Notes: generated from the sequence alone by a model not told the origin. Shown: positions 25,816 to 35,792, counted from the stretch's first letter. The stretch: DNA of 64,000 nucleotides from Bradyrhizobium sp. cir1 (GCF_014198245.1 NZ_JACIHE010000006.1:248001-312000), one strand, 5' to 3'. Numbers and translations: made by a program.

Positions 25816-26066
25816 GTCGGGATCACTCCGGGTTGGAATGACGCGACACTAGTTTCGACGCTTGCCTTGCGTATTTCGGCAAACAACGGCCCTTGCCACT
25901 TCGCACGGGCAAGTCCGCCGCAGCTCTCATCCGGCACACGTCCGGCTTCTCTGATGGCACGACCTCGTGCGCATGTAGAGCTGCCGGCGTTCATAAGCGA
26001 AAGACAGCTCGTATCGGCTCCGTCATTCGAGACAGACGTTCAATCACCGACACGAGAGGATCGACA

Positions 26067-26426
26067 ATGACATCGAATTCACTCATCCGGATTGCAGCTG
26101 CGCTTATAATCCTCATGGAGGCGGCCTCCCCGGTGCATGCAGCGTCCTGCGCGGATTCGATCGGGCGTGTGCAGGCTCAGCTGGACGCGGCCATCGAGAA
26201 GAATGCCGGCGCGCATGGCTGGAGACCAGAAAGCCTCGATGCGCTGCGCAGTCATCAGCCCACACCGCGATCGCTGGCGCAGGCAGAGGGCCCGAGCGGA
26301 GCACATCTTCTCCTGGCGCTCGATGCCCTCGATCGCGCCCGTGCCGCGGACCGTTCCAGCGACATCGCCGGATGTCGCCGGGAGCTGTCCGAGGCAACGC
26401 TGCTGCTTCGGAAGCGGTCACAATGA
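26067..26426 (+). CDS. 119-aa exported hypothetical protein
   Basis: The ATG at 26067 has GAGAGGA upstream; the frame extends further up to 25893 without support. The product has a signal peptide (cleavage near AASC, residue ~27) followed by a small helical domain with two cysteines (SCADSIG and GCRREL) and an Arg-rich end. I do not recognise it. The cysteine pair could form a disulfide in the periplasm. It is in the same direction as the RND operon but 111 bp before the next ORF. Confidence 0.65.
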   Translation: MTSNSLIRIAAALIILMEAASPVHAASCADSIGRVQAQLDAAIEKNAGAHGWRPESLDALRSHQPTPRSLAQAEGPSGAHLLLALDALDRARAADRSSDIAGCRRELSEATLLLRKRSQ

Positions 26427-26537
26427 GGGAGATGCGTCCCGATCGTGCGGCCAGACAGCGGGACGTGCGTTCAGGGAATACCGGCACGCCAGCCGCTCCC
26501 TATCGTCCCACGCAAATGAGAGACTCCGGAGCAGCCC

Positions 26538-27059
26538 ATGCGAGCACAATCCTCATCGAACAGGTTCGGATACCGCCGGTTTGCATCGATGCATCTGCGC
26601 GTGGCGCTCGCAGCTGGCCTGATATCGCTGATCCCGGCTGCGGCAAATGGGCAAATGACGCCGCCGACGACGCAGCCCTCCGTCGGCATGCCCGGAACCT
26701 CGCCGCTCAACCTGGGCTCGACGCGGCCTGAAGGCATTCCGCTGGGCTCCACCGAAATCGCAACGCCCGGAATATCCCCGATCAATCCTTCGCTGGGCAT
26801 GACCAATTGCGCCGTATCGGGCAATTCCGGATCGCCAGGAGCCGTGTTCGACGGCGGCGGGCTCTCCGGAAGCGCGTCACTCGGCTGTCCCAACGGCACG
26901 ACAACGCCTTCGGCCCTGCCTCCCTCGACATCAACGGTCGGCCGCGTCGGGATTCCGCTCGGGTCCACCGAGCTCGGCGGCGCCGGGATCAGTCCGTTCG
27001 TGCCGGTGCCCGGACCCACGGGCAGCACGGGCTCGATCGACGGCTCCGGCAATCCCTGA
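26538..27059 (+). CDS. exported Gly/Ser/Pro-rich protein preceding an RND pump
   Basis: 173 aa, with GGAG upstream of ATG 26538. The signal peptide is easiest to see from the second Met at 26589 (hydrophobic AGLISLIPAAANGQ). The mature part is low-complexity and holds two imperfect repeats, GIPLGSTEIATPGISP and GIPLGSTELGGAGISP, plus two cysteines (TNCAV and LGCPN). It ends 20 bp before the RND adaptor, so it is in that operon. A comparable Pro/Ser/Gly-rich exported protein sits beside the other RND system at 60133. The function is unknown. Confidence 0.6.
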   Translation: MRAQSSSNRFGYRRFASMHLRVALAAGLISLIPAAANGQMTPPTTQPSVGMPGTSPLNLGSTRPEGIPLGSTEIATPGISPINPSLGMTNCAVSGNSGSPGAVFDGGGLSGSASLGCPNGTTTPSALPPSTSTVGRVGIPLGSTELGGAGISPFVPVPGPTGSTGSIDGSGNP

Positions 27060-27079
27060 GATCAACAAGGACCATCACC

Positions 27080-28252
27080 GTGAAGCGGAACCTCACCATT
27101 GCACTCGTTGCTCTCGCCGCGATCCTGATCGGCGGAAGTCTCTGGTTCTTCGGCGGCAAGCACAAGCCGGCCGTCGCGGCAGCGCCGGTGCCCACCGCCG
27201 TGCCAGTGGTCGCCGCCACCGTTACGGGCAAGGACGTCCCGATCTATCTGCGCGGCATCGGCACGGTGATCGCCCACAACACCGACGTCGTGCGCAGCCA
27301 GATTCAGGGGCAGATCATCAAGATCGCCTTCACCGAAGGACAGACCGTCAAGACCGGAGATCTGCTCGCCCAGATCGATCCGCGCCCTTACGAAGCACAG
27401 ATCGAGCAGCTGACCGCCAATCGCGACAGGGATCAGGCCCAGCTCGCAAACGCCGAGGCCAATCTCTCACGCTACAACCAACTCGGCGACAAGGGCTATG
27501 CGACCCCGCAACTGATCGAGACGCAGTCCGCCCAGGTGGCGCAGCTCAAGGCCGCCGTGAAGGCGGACCAGGCCCAGATCGACCAGGCCAACGTCCAGCT
27601 CAGCTACACGCGCCTGACATCAGCGATTCCCGGCATCACCGGCGTGCGCCAGATCGACGTCGGCAACGTGATCCATCCGACCGACCCCAACGGTCTCGTC
27701 GTCGTCACGCAGATCGAGCCGATCTCGCTGCTGTTCACGCTGCCGCAGACCGACCTGCCGGTGATCCAGGAGCACGCGGCAAAAGGACCGTTGAAGGTCA
27801 TCGCCTACAGCCAAGACAACAAGATGAAGCTCGACGAAGGCACGCTCCTGCTGGTCAACAACGAGATCGCGGGGACGACCGGCACTGTCCAGCTCAAGGC
27901 GGTGTTTCCGAACCATGAGCATCGGCTGTGGCCGGGGCAGCTGGTGAACGCGCGCCTGCTGCTCGAGATTCAGAAGAATGCGCTCACTGTCGCCGGCTCG
28001 GCCGTGCAGCAGGGGCCGAACGGCAGCTATGTCTATGTCGTGACTGACGGCCAGACGGCGGCGTTGCGTCCTGTTCACGTCGCGCAGATCAGCGATGGCC
28101 AAGCCCTGATCGACCAGGGGCTGAAGTCGGGCGACGTTGTCGTGGTCGACGGCCAGTATCGGCTGACGGTAGGCAGCCGCGTTCGAGAACTGCATGGCAA
28201 GGCCGCGCAGGAAGCCGACCTGCAGAGCGCCGTGCAGGACGCGATCCCATGA
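27080..28252 (+). CDS. RND efflux periplasmic adaptor (membrane fusion protein)
   Basis: 390 aa from a GTG with AAGGA upstream; one N-terminal hydrophobic anchor (~5-22). The family layout is visible: a lipoyl half with VRSQIQGQIIKIAFTEGQ, an alpha-hairpin, the second lipoyl half, a beta-barrel and a membrane-proximal domain (GDVVVVDGQYRL). It bridges the permease to an outer-membrane channel. MdtA-like by context with the MdtB/C-like permease. It overlaps the permease as ATGA. Confidence 0.92.
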   Translation: MKRNLTIALVALAAILIGGSLWFFGGKHKPAVAAAPVPTAVPVVAATVTGKDVPIYLRGIGTVIAHNTDVVRSQIQGQIIKIAFTEGQTVKTGDLLAQIDPRPYEAQIEQLTANRDRDQAQLANAEANLSRYNQLGDKGYATPQLIETQSAQVAQLKAAVKADQAQIDQANVQLSYTRLTSAIPGITGVRQIDVGNVIHPTDPNGLVVVTQIEPISLLFTLPQTDLPVIQEHAAKGPLKVIAYSQDNKMKLDEGTLLLVNNEIAGTTGTVQLKAVFPNHEHRLWPGQLVNARLLLEIQKNALTVAGSAVQQGPNGSYVYVVTDGQTAALRPVHVAQISDGQALIDQGLKSGDVVVVDGQYRLTVGSRVRELHGKAAQEADLQSAVQDAIP

Positions 28253-31200
28253 ACCTCTCCGCACCCTTCATCCTGCGGCCGATTGCAACCGCGCTGCTGA
28301 TGGCCGGCCTGCTGCTGTGCGGTCTTGCGGCCTATCCGCTGCTGCCGGTCGGCGCGCTGCCGAACGTCAATTACCCGACGATCCAGATCTCGGCGCAATT
28401 ACCCGGCGCCGATCCCGGCACCATCGCCTCGTCGCTCGCCACGCCGCTCGAGCAGCAGCTCAGTCAGATTCCGGGCGTCACGCAGCTCACCTCGTCCAGT
28501 GCGCTCGGCGTCGCCCAGCTCACGGTGCAGTTCGAGCTGTCGCGCACGGTGGACAGCGCGGCGGTGGACGTGCTGGCCGCGATCAATGCCGCAAGCCCCT
28601 TCCTGCCGCCGAACATCCCCTACCCGCCGACGATCAGGAAGGTGAACCCGGCAGAGACGCCGATCATGCTGATCGCGCTGACGTCGGACTCGCTGCCGCT
28701 GACCACGGTCGACGCCTATGCGGAAAACATCCTGCTGCCGAAGATCTCGCAGGTGCCCGGTGTCGGCCTCGTCGGCATCGGGGGCCAGCAGAAGCCCGCG
28801 ATCCGCGTTCGCGTCAATCCGCAGGCGCTTGCCGCCCGCGGCATCGGCCTTGAAGACGTCCGCAACGTCATCGCCGGCGCCAATGTCGATCTGCCGAAGG
28901 GCACGCTCAACAGCCCGCGTGTCACCTACACGCTGAACACCAACGATCAGCTGCTGAAGCCTTCCGCCTACGAAGACCTCATCATCGCCTATCGCAACGG
29001 CTCGCCGGTGCGGATCCGCGACGTCGGCTCGGTGATCGAGGCGCCCGAAAACGACCTCCTGGCCGGCTGGTACGGCAAGGAGCCCGCCATCATTCTCGCG
29101 GTCCAGCGCGTTCCCGGCGCCAACGTGATCGAGACGGTCGACCGGATCAAGAAGCTGCTGCCGCAGCTGCAGGCCTCCGTTCCGCCGGCGATCAAGGTGA
29201 CGATCGCGGCCGATCGCACCGCCACCATCCGCGCTGCGGTCTCCGACGTGCAATTCACGCTGCTGCTGACGGTCGCCCTTGTGGTGATGGTCATCTTCCT
29301 GTTCCTGCGGAATTTCTGGGCCACCGTCATCCCGGCGATCACGGTTCCGCTGTCGCTGATCGGGACGTTCGCAGTCCTCTACGTGCTCGGCTACAGCCTC
29401 GACAACCTCTCGCTGATGGCCTTGTCGATCGCGGTCGGCTTCGTGGTGGACGATGCCGTCGTCGTCATCGAGAACATCGTGCGTCATCTCGAGCAGGGCA
29501 TGACGCCGATGGAGGCCGCGCTCAAGGGCTCCGCCGAGATCGGCTTCACGATCGTCTCCATCACGCTGTCGCTGATCGCGGTGTTCATCCCGTTGTTCCT
29601 GATGGGCGGCTATGTCGGCAAGCTGTTCCAGGAATTCGCCGTCACGATCACCGCCTCGCTGCTACTGTCGCTGGTCATCTCGCTCACCCTGACGCCGATG
29701 ATGTGTGCGCGCCTGTTGAAGGATGATTCGCGAAGAAAGCACGGCCGGGTCTACCTGCTGTTCGAGCGAGGATTCGATGCCCTGCTTGCGCTCTACGCGC
29801 GGGGCCTGCGCGTGGTGCTGCGGCATCGCTTCGCAACGCTACTGGTCATGCTCTCGACCATCGCGCTGACCGGCTATCTCTACGTGATCATCCCAAAGGG
29901 ATTCTTTCCGCAGCAGGACACCGGGCAGATCGTCGGCATCACCGAGGCCGCCCAGGATATCTCCTTCCCGGCCATGTCCGAACGCCAGCAGGCGATCGTC
30001 GACATCCTGTCGAAGGATCCGGCGATCCAGTCGGTGGCAAGCTATATCGGGCCGGGCGGCCCGACCGCGACGCTCAACCAGGGTCGCATCTTCATCGTGC
30101 TGAAGCCGAAGCCCGAACGCAAGGCGAGCGCCGACCAGATCATCGACCGGCTGCGCCCGCGGCTCGCCCATATCCAGGGCATCACGCTCTACATGCAGGC
30201 GGCGCAGGACATCACCATCGGCGCACGACTGTCGAAGACGCAATATCAGTACACCCTGACGGATGCCGATTCCAACGAGCTCGCCCACTGGTCGGCGATC
30301 TTCCTGGAGAAGCTGCGCGCGCTCAACGTCATCAGTGATGTCGCCAGCGACCAAGCCAATGCCGGCCCACGGCTGGAGGTCACCGTCAATCGCGAGGTCG
30401 CCTCCAGCTTCGGCATCCTGCCCACGACGATCGACAATGCGCTCGACGACGCCTTCGGCCAGCGCATCGTCTCCACCATGTTCACCTCGCTGAACCAGTA
30501 TCATGTCGTGATGGAGGTCGATCCGCGCTTCCAGTACGGGCCCGAAGCGCTCAAGGACATCTACCTGAACTCGGCCACCGGCCAGCAGGTCCCGCTCAGC
30601 ACGCTGGTTCACAGCGTCATCAAGCCCGCGCCGATCCTGATCAATCACCAGAGCCTGTTTCCGTCGGTGACGATCTCGTTCAACCTGAAGCCCGGAGTGG
30701 CGCTGGGCGATGCGGTGACGGCGATCCAGAAGATCGAGAAGGACACCGGCAAGCCCGCCTCGCTGTCGACCTCGTTCCAGGGCAATGCGCAGGCCTTCCA
30801 GTCCTCGCTGTCGGGCACGCCGCTGTTGATCGGCGCGGCGCTGATCGTGATCTACATCATCCTCGGCGTGCTCTATGAGAGCCTGATCCATCCGATCACG
30901 ATCTTGTCGACGCTGCCTTCGGCCGGGATCGGCGCGCTGCTGCTGCTACTCGCGGTCCACATGGATCTCAGCGTCATCGCCATCATCGGCATCATCCTTC
31001 TGATCGGTATCGTGAAGAAGAACGGCATCATGCTGGTCGACTTCGCCCTCGAAGTGGAACGCCAGCACGGGCTCAGCCCGGAAGAGGCGATCTACCAGGC
31101 CTGCACGTTGCGTTTCCGCCCGATCCTGATGACGACGATGGCGGCGCTGCTCGGCGGCGTGCCGCTGATGATCGGCTCCGGCACCGGCGCGGAGCTGCGC

Positions 31201-31389
31201 CAGCCGCTCGGCTATACGATCGTCGGCGGCCTGATGCTGTCGCAGATTCTCACGCTCTACACCACGCCCGTCGTCTATCTCTATCTCGACCGGCTCGGCA
31301 ACTGGCTCACCGGACGCAAGCCGCGGGCCGAGACCCCCACCCCATCCAAGACCGAGGCAGAGACGGAATTGAGTCATGAATCCGCTTGA
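28249..31389 (+). CDS. RND multidrug efflux permease (MdtB/MdtC-like)
   Basis: 1046 aa, the full length for the HAE-1 family, with 12 transmembrane helices (first helix after MNLSAPFILRPIATAL) and two large periplasmic loops. The proton relay is seen in helix 4 (SIAVGFVVDDAVVVIENI). VKKNGIMLVDFA in the C-terminal half is typical. It is preceded by its adaptor and followed, with a 14-bp overlap, by a hotdog thioesterase. No outer-membrane channel gene is nearby. Confidence 0.93.
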   Translation: MNLSAPFILRPIATALLMAGLLLCGLAAYPLLPVGALPNVNYPTIQISAQLPGADPGTIASSLATPLEQQLSQIPGVTQLTSSSALGVAQLTVQFELSRTVDSAAVDVLAAINAASPFLPPNIPYPPTIRKVNPAETPIMLIALTSDSLPLTTVDAYAENILLPKISQVPGVGLVGIGGQQKPAIRVRVNPQALAARGIGLEDVRNVIAGANVDLPKGTLNSPRVTYTLNTNDQLLKPSAYEDLIIAYRNGSPVRIRDVGSVIEAPENDLLAGWYGKEPAIILAVQRVPGANVIETVDRIKKLLPQLQASVPPAIKVTIAADRTATIRAAVSDVQFTLLLTVALVVMVIFLFLRNFWATVIPAITVPLSLIGTFAVLYVLGYSLDNLSLMALSIAVGFVVDDAVVVIENIVRHLEQGMTPMEAALKGSAEIGFTIVSITLSLIAVFIPLFLMGGYVGKLFQEFAVTITASLLLSLVISLTLTPMMCARLLKDDSRRKHGRVYLLFERGFDALLALYARGLRVVLRHRFATLLVMLSTIALTGYLYVIIPKGFFPQQDTGQIVGITEAAQDISFPAMSERQQAIVDILSKDPAIQSVASYIGPGGPTATLNQGRIFIVLKPKPERKASADQIIDRLRPRLAHIQGITLYMQAAQDITIGARLSKTQYQYTLTDADSNELAHWSAIFLEKLRALNVISDVASDQANAGPRLEVTVNREVASSFGILPTTIDNALDDAFGQRIVSTMFTSLNQYHVVMEVDPRFQYGPEALKDIYLNSATGQQVPLSTLVHSVIKPAPILINHQSLFPSVTISFNLKPGVALGDAVTAIQKIEKDTGKPASLSTSFQGNAQAFQSSLSGTPLLIGAALIVIYIILGVLYESLIHPITILSTLPSAGIGALLLLLAVHMDLSVIAIIGIILLIGIVKKNGIMLVDFALEVERQHGLSPEEAIYQACTLRFRPILMTTMAALLGGVPLMIGSGTGAELRQPLGYTIVGGLMLSQILTLYTTPVVYLYLDRLGNWLTGRKPRAETPTPSKTEAETELSHESA

Positions 31390-31792
31390 GAAAGTGAGGA
31401 CCGGGATGACGGCGGAAAAGCTGGTGACCGTCACGAGCGAGATGACCGTCGGCCATGTGGTGCCGGGCATGCCTGAAGTCTACGGCACGCCGATGATGAT
31501 CCTGCACATGGAAATGGCCGCCGGATCGGCGGTTCAGCCGTTCCTTCCCGCGGGTCATGTCAGCGTCGGGATGATGGTCAATGTCCGCCATCTGGCGGCA
31601 ACGCCGGTCGGCCGCACGGTGCGGGCGACGGCACGGGCCGTCGCGATCGACGCCAGAAGCGTCCTGTTCGAGGTCGAGGCCTGGGACGGCGACCGCAAGA
31701 TCGGCGACGGCACCCACCGCCGTGGCGTCGTCGATGTCGCCGAGTTCGAGCAGCGATTCGGCGTCGTGAGGCCAACCGCCGAGATGGCCTAG
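31376..31792 (+). CDS. FlK-like hotdog thioesterase
   Basis: 138 aa hotdog-fold protein; the start at 31376 lies inside the permease gene (overlap 14 bp). The fluoroacetyl-CoA thioesterase FlK uses T42, E50 and H76; here T38 (YGTP), E46 (HMEMAAG) and H72 (VRHLAATP) keep exactly the same 8- and 26-residue spacing. GDGTHRRGVV near the C-terminus also matches. The ATG at 31406 with GAGGA upstream is an alternative start, but the triad is downstream of both. It may hydrolyse a toxic acyl-CoA that the cell makes when an acid xenobiotic is not exported. Confidence 0.82.
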   Translation: MNPLEKVRTGMTAEKLVTVTSEMTVGHVVPGMPEVYGTPMMILHMEMAAGSAVQPFLPAGHVSVGMMVNVRHLAATPVGRTVRATARAVAIDARSVLFEVEAWDGDRKIGDGTHRRGVVDVAEFEQRFGVVRPTAEMA

Positions 31793-31890
31793 ATCGCAGA
31801 CAGCAGGCCCGATCGCGACTTCGTGCGTTCTGACAAGGCGCCTGCGAAAACGCAAAAGACCTCTCGTCGGCGGCGCGCTAGACCTTCCTC

Positions 31891-33384
31891 ATGACGCTCG
31901 AACGCCTGGATGGCTCCGCCCCCGTTCAGCCCCAGCGATGGTGGCGCCGTGTGCTGCCGATCCAGACAATACAGGATCGGATTCTGCTGTGGGCTTGGGG
32001 TAGCCTTGTTTTGACCCTGCTGTCCGTCGCCTTTTCACTGCTTGGAGACAATTTCACGGCGATCGCTTTCGCCGCTTTTCTGGCCGCTTCGCTGACGCTC
32101 GTCGGCGCGATCATGGATATCACGGCCCTGAAGAAGGCCCACGCCGAGCTGGAGCGGAGCGAGCAGCGCTACCGCCATCTGTTCAGCCGCATGCCGATCG
32201 CATTCCGGCAACTCGATGCCAGCAGGCTGGTCGCGCTGTTTCGAAAGTTGCGCGCCGAGGGCGTCAAGGATCTCGGCGCCTATTTCGACAGCCATCCCGA
32301 GTTCCTGCGGACCTGCATGGATGCGCTCTCGTTTCAGGAGGCGAATGAACGAGCCATCCAGATGTTCGGGGGAGGCGTCGAAGGCTATGTCGGACGTTCC
32401 ATGGCCGACAGCTGGAAGGAACGGCCCGATACGTTCCGGCGGGCGATGGAGTCCCGCTATCGTGGCGAGACGAATTTCGAGGAAGAAACCAGGATGGTCA
32501 CGTGGGACGGTCGCGTCGTCGACGTTCTCTTCACGACCGCCCGCGTCGGCCCCATCAACGATCTCGAAGTCAGCCTGGTCGGCACCATCGACATTTCACA
32601 GCGTGTTCGTGCTCAGCAGAAGCTCCAGCAGGTCCAGGCCGAGTTCGCACATGCCGCGCGGGTTTCGATGCTGGGCGAGCTCACCGCTTCGATCGCCCAC
32701 GAGGTCAATCAACCCCTCGCCGCCATCGCCACCAACGGCGCCGCCGGGCTGCGCTGGCTGAACAGGCCGACACCCGACATCGTCGAGATCCGCAAGACCA
32801 TCGAGAACATCGTCGTGGACACCCAGCGCGCTGCGAACATCGTGGCGCGCGTTCATGGCATGGCCTCGCGGAAAGCCCCCGAGCAGGCCTCTCTGTCGTT
32901 TGACGAGATCGTTCGCGAAGCGCTTCTATTCCTGCGGCACGAGATGGAATCCCGTAGCGTAACGATCCTGCACCGGCCTGATCCGACCGCGCCGCAGGTG
33001 CTCGGTGACCGCACCCAGCTCCAGCAGGTGATCGTCAATCTGGCCATCAACGCGGTTCAGGCAATGACCCTGGCGGGATCTGACGATCGCAGGATCGTCA
33101 TCAGCACGGTCGCGCAGGACGCGGCCACGCTGTGCTGCTCCGTAGAGGACAACGGACCCGGCATCGCCGGCGAACATGCCGGCCGACTCTTTGACAGCTT
33201 CTTCACGACCAAGGAGAGCGGCATGGGCATGGGCCTGCCCATCTGCCGATCGATCGTCGAAGCACATGGAGGGCGGATCGACGCCGAGGGCAGCGCCACA
33301 CATGGCGGCGCCCGTTTCTGGTTCACCCTGCCGATGTCGGGAGCGACGGATTCACCGCCGTCCGATCTCCGTGCGGATGCCTGA
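31891..33384 (+). CDS. orphan PAS-domain sensor histidine kinase
   Basis: 497 aa. Two transmembrane helices (about residues 33-50 and 56-75) precede a PAS domain (~94-240) with an insert at ~105-147, a HisKA domain with LGELTASIAHEVNQPL (H270) and an HATPase with GMGMGLPICR. It shares domain layout and H-box with the kinase at 9862. No response regulator is adjacent, so its partner is elsewhere; the FixJ-like or lone receiver upstream are possible. It is convergent with the formate-dehydrogenase-like gene with 17 bp between stops. No clear Shine-Dalgarno precedes the ATG. Confidence 0.88.
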   Translation: MTLERLDGSAPVQPQRWWRRVLPIQTIQDRILLWAWGSLVLTLLSVAFSLLGDNFTAIAFAAFLAASLTLVGAIMDITALKKAHAELERSEQRYRHLFSRMPIAFRQLDASRLVALFRKLRAEGVKDLGAYFDSHPEFLRTCMDALSFQEANERAIQMFGGGVEGYVGRSMADSWKERPDTFRRAMESRYRGETNFEEETRMVTWDGRVVDVLFTTARVGPINDLEVSLVGTIDISQRVRAQQKLQQVQAEFAHAARVSMLGELTASIAHEVNQPLAAIATNGAAGLRWLNRPTPDIVEIRKTIENIVVDTQRAANIVARVHGMASRKAPEQASLSFDEIVREALLFLRHEMESRSVTILHRPDPTAPQVLGDRTQLQQVIVNLAINAVQAMTLAGSDDRRIVISTVAQDAATLCCSVEDNGPGIAGEHAGRLFDSFFTTKESGMGMGLPICRSIVEAHGGRIDAEGSATHGGARFWFTLPMSGATDSPPSDLRADA

Positions 33385-33401
33385 CCGCAGCTTTCCGCGG
33401 T

Positions 33402-35699
33402 TTACCCTTGCTGCTCCAGGCCGGCCGAACGCACCAGGCGGATCGGAACCCCCTTGTATGACGGCGTGAAGCTCAGGGGATCGCGGGCATAGAGCGGCAC
33501 CAGCGGATTGGTCTCCGGGTAATACGCAGCACAGCAGCCGGTCGGGAAAGAATAGGCCACGACACGGAAGTTGCGCACGATCCGCTCGGCGCCGTCGGTC
33601 GAGGCGGTGATCAGGTCGACGCGATCGCCGTCGGCCAATCCCCGCCTCTTCAGCTCGTATTCGTTGAGGAACACGACGTCGCGTTGACCGAACACGCCGC
33701 GATAGCGGTCCGACATCGAGTAAAGCGTAGTGTTGTACTGGTCGTGGCTGCGTATGGTGGTGAGCCACAGGAAATCGTCATCGCTCTGCGGCGGGTCCTC
33801 GCCGCAACCCGGGAAGACCAGAAAGTTGGCCTTGCCCGACGGTGTCGCCCAGATGCGTTCGCGCGCCGTCGAGGTGAGATGGAAGCCACCGGGGACGCGG
33901 ATGCGGGCATTGTAGCCCTGGAAGATCGGGAACACCGCCTCGATCGCATCGCGGATGCGGTCGTAATCGGTAACGAAGCCGTCCCAGTCGACCACCGTGC
34001 GCTCGCCCAGCGTCGCCTTGGCGACGCCGGCGATGATCGCGACCTCGCTGAGGAGATGCTCCGATGCCGGCTTGTTGCGGCCGCCGGACGCATGCACCAT
34101 TGACATCGAATCCTCCACCGTGATCGACTGCGGCCCCGATGCCTGGATATCGATCTCGGTGCGCCCGAGGCACGGCAAGATCAACGCGGCGCGACCGTGG
34201 ATCAGGTGGCTGCGGTTGAGCTTGGTCGAGACATGGACGGTCAGATCGAGCTTGCCGAGCGCCGCCTGGGTCGCCTGCCAATCCGGAATGGCGGCGGCGA
34301 AATTGCCGCCCATTGCGAAGAAGGCCTTCACCTCGCCGCGGATCATGGCTTCCAGAGCGGTCACCACGTTGTGTCCCGGCTCAGCCGGAGGCTTGAAGCC
34401 GAAGCGCTGCTCCAGGCGATCGAGGAAGTCCGCCTTGGGGACCTCCGTGATCCCCACGGTGCGGTCGCCCTGCACGTTGGAATGACCGCGAACCGGACAG
34501 ACGCCGGCGCCTTCGCGCCCGACATTGCCGCGTAACAGTGCGAGGTTGGCGATCTGCTGCACGTTGTTCGCGCCGCGCCAGTGCTGGGTGACGCCCATGC
34601 CGTAGACGAGGATGGCGCGCTCTGCCTTCATATAGGCGCCGGCCGCATATTCCATGTCCTCGCGCGTCAGGCCGGACTGGCGTTCGATGTCGGGCCATTG
34701 CGTGCGCTTGAGATCGTCGATCAACGCTTCAATCCCGACGGTGTGACCGCGAATGAAATCCCAGTCCAGGATTTCCGGCTGCTCGGCGGCGCGGGCAGTC
34801 TCGTCCGCCTCCACCAGAACTTTCATGATCCCCTTGAGGACGGCGACGTCACCGCCGACCCTCACCTGCAAGAGCTTTGAGCTGATCGTCGTCGACGACA
34901 GCGTGATCATCTCAACCGGGCTCTGCGGCGCCTGGAAACGCTCCAGTGCCCGCTCGCGGAACGGGTTGAAGGAAATGATCGATGCGCCGCGACGCGCCGC
35001 ATTGCGCAGGCTGGTCATCATTCGCGGGCTGTTGGTTCCCGGGTTTTGGCCGAAGATGAAGATGCAATCGGCCTTGTCGAAATCCTCCAGCAGCACGGTG
35101 CCCTTGCCGACCCCGAGCGAGTGCGGCAGGCCGACGCTGGTCGCCTCATGGCACATGTTCGAACAGTCGGGGAAATTGTTGGTGCCGTATTCGCGCACGA
35201 ACAGCTGATAAAGGAAGGCAGCCTCGTTCGAGGTCCGCCCGGACGTATAGAACTCCGCCATGTTCGGATCCGGCAGCGCCTTTAGCTCACGTCCGATCAT
35301 GTCGAACGCATCGCTCCATTCCACCGGAAGGTAGCGATCGGATGCGGCATCATAGGCCATCGGATGCGTGAGCCGCCCGACCATTTCGAGATCGTAATCA
35401 TTCCAGCTCGCGAGCTCCGTGACGGTATGCCCGGCAAAGAATTCGGGAGTGCAGCGCTTCGACGTTGCCTCCCAGGCGATCGCCTTGCCGCCGTTCTCGC
35501 AGAATTCGAATGACGAGGTGTGTTTCGGATCCGGCCAGGCGCAGCCCGGGCAATCAAAGCCTTCCGGCTGATTCATCCGGCTCAGCGTCGCCGCACCTTT
35601 CAGCGGCACGCGCTGCACCAGAAGCGCCTCGCTGAGCGCCTTGAGTGCACCCCAGCCACCGGCTGGTTCACGGTAGGGACGAACCGATTTCGTGGTCAT
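33402..35699 (-). CDS. FdhF/YdeP-family molybdopterin oxidoreductase (formate dehydrogenase-like)
   Basis: 765 aa DMSO-reductase-family enzyme. An N-terminal 4Fe-4S region (C50, C53, C67) precedes the molybdopterin core. Cys183 in SNMCHEATSVGL occupies the metal-ligand position of the selenocysteine in FdhF. The YdeP subfamily, tied to acid resistance in enteric bacteria, is the closest family label; formate is the likely substrate given the neighbouring oxalate decarboxylase (which makes formate) and the fdhD gene. No Tat signal is seen, so it is cytoplasmic. It diverges from oxdC across a 248-bp region with a palindrome at 35777-35792. Confidence 0.88.
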   Translation of the reverse strand: MTTKSVRPYREPAGGWGALKALSEALLVQRVPLKGAATLSRMNQPEGFDCPGCAWPDPKHTSSFEFCENGGKAIAWEATSKRCTPEFFAGHTVTELASWNDYDLEMVGRLTHPMAYDAASDRYLPVEWSDAFDMIGRELKALPDPNMAEFYTSGRTSNEAAFLYQLFVREYGTNNFPDCSNMCHEATSVGLPHSLGVGKGTVLLEDFDKADCIFIFGQNPGTNSPRMMTSLRNAARRGASIISFNPFRERALERFQAPQSPVEMITLSSTTISSKLLQVRVGGDVAVLKGIMKVLVEADETARAAEQPEILDWDFIRGHTVGIEALIDDLKRTQWPDIERQSGLTREDMEYAAGAYMKAERAILVYGMGVTQHWRGANNVQQIANLALLRGNVGREGAGVCPVRGHSNVQGDRTVGITEVPKADFLDRLEQRFGFKPPAEPGHNVVTALEAMIRGEVKAFFAMGGNFAAAIPDWQATQAALGKLDLTVHVSTKLNRSHLIHGRAALILPCLGRTEIDIQASGPQSITVEDSMSMVHASGGRNKPASEHLLSEVAIIAGVAKATLGERTVVDWDGFVTDYDRIRDAIEAVFPIFQGYNARIRVPGGFHLTSTARERIWATPSGKANFLVFPGCGEDPPQSDDDFLWLTTIRSHDQYNTTLYSMSDRYRGVFGQRDVVFLNEYELKRRGLADGDRVDLITASTDGAERIVRNFRVVAYSFPTGCCAAYYPETNPLVPLYARDPLSFTPSYKGVPIRLVRSAGLEQQG

Positions 35700-35776
35700 C
35701 TCGACATCTCTCGATCTTGCAATTCTCCGGGTCAGTTAAGGATCGCGCAGGCAGAGCCGTCTTTTCAAAATGAAGC

Positions 35777-35792
35777 GCAATTTCTCAATTGC
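35777..35792. promoter_or_regulatory. 16-bp palindrome between divergent fdhF-like and oxdC genes
   Basis: GCAATT-TCTC-AATTGC is a perfect 6-bp dyad with a 4-nt spacer, A/T-rich in a high-GC context. Its place in the shared upstream region makes it a candidate operator for both genes. Confidence 0.45.
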
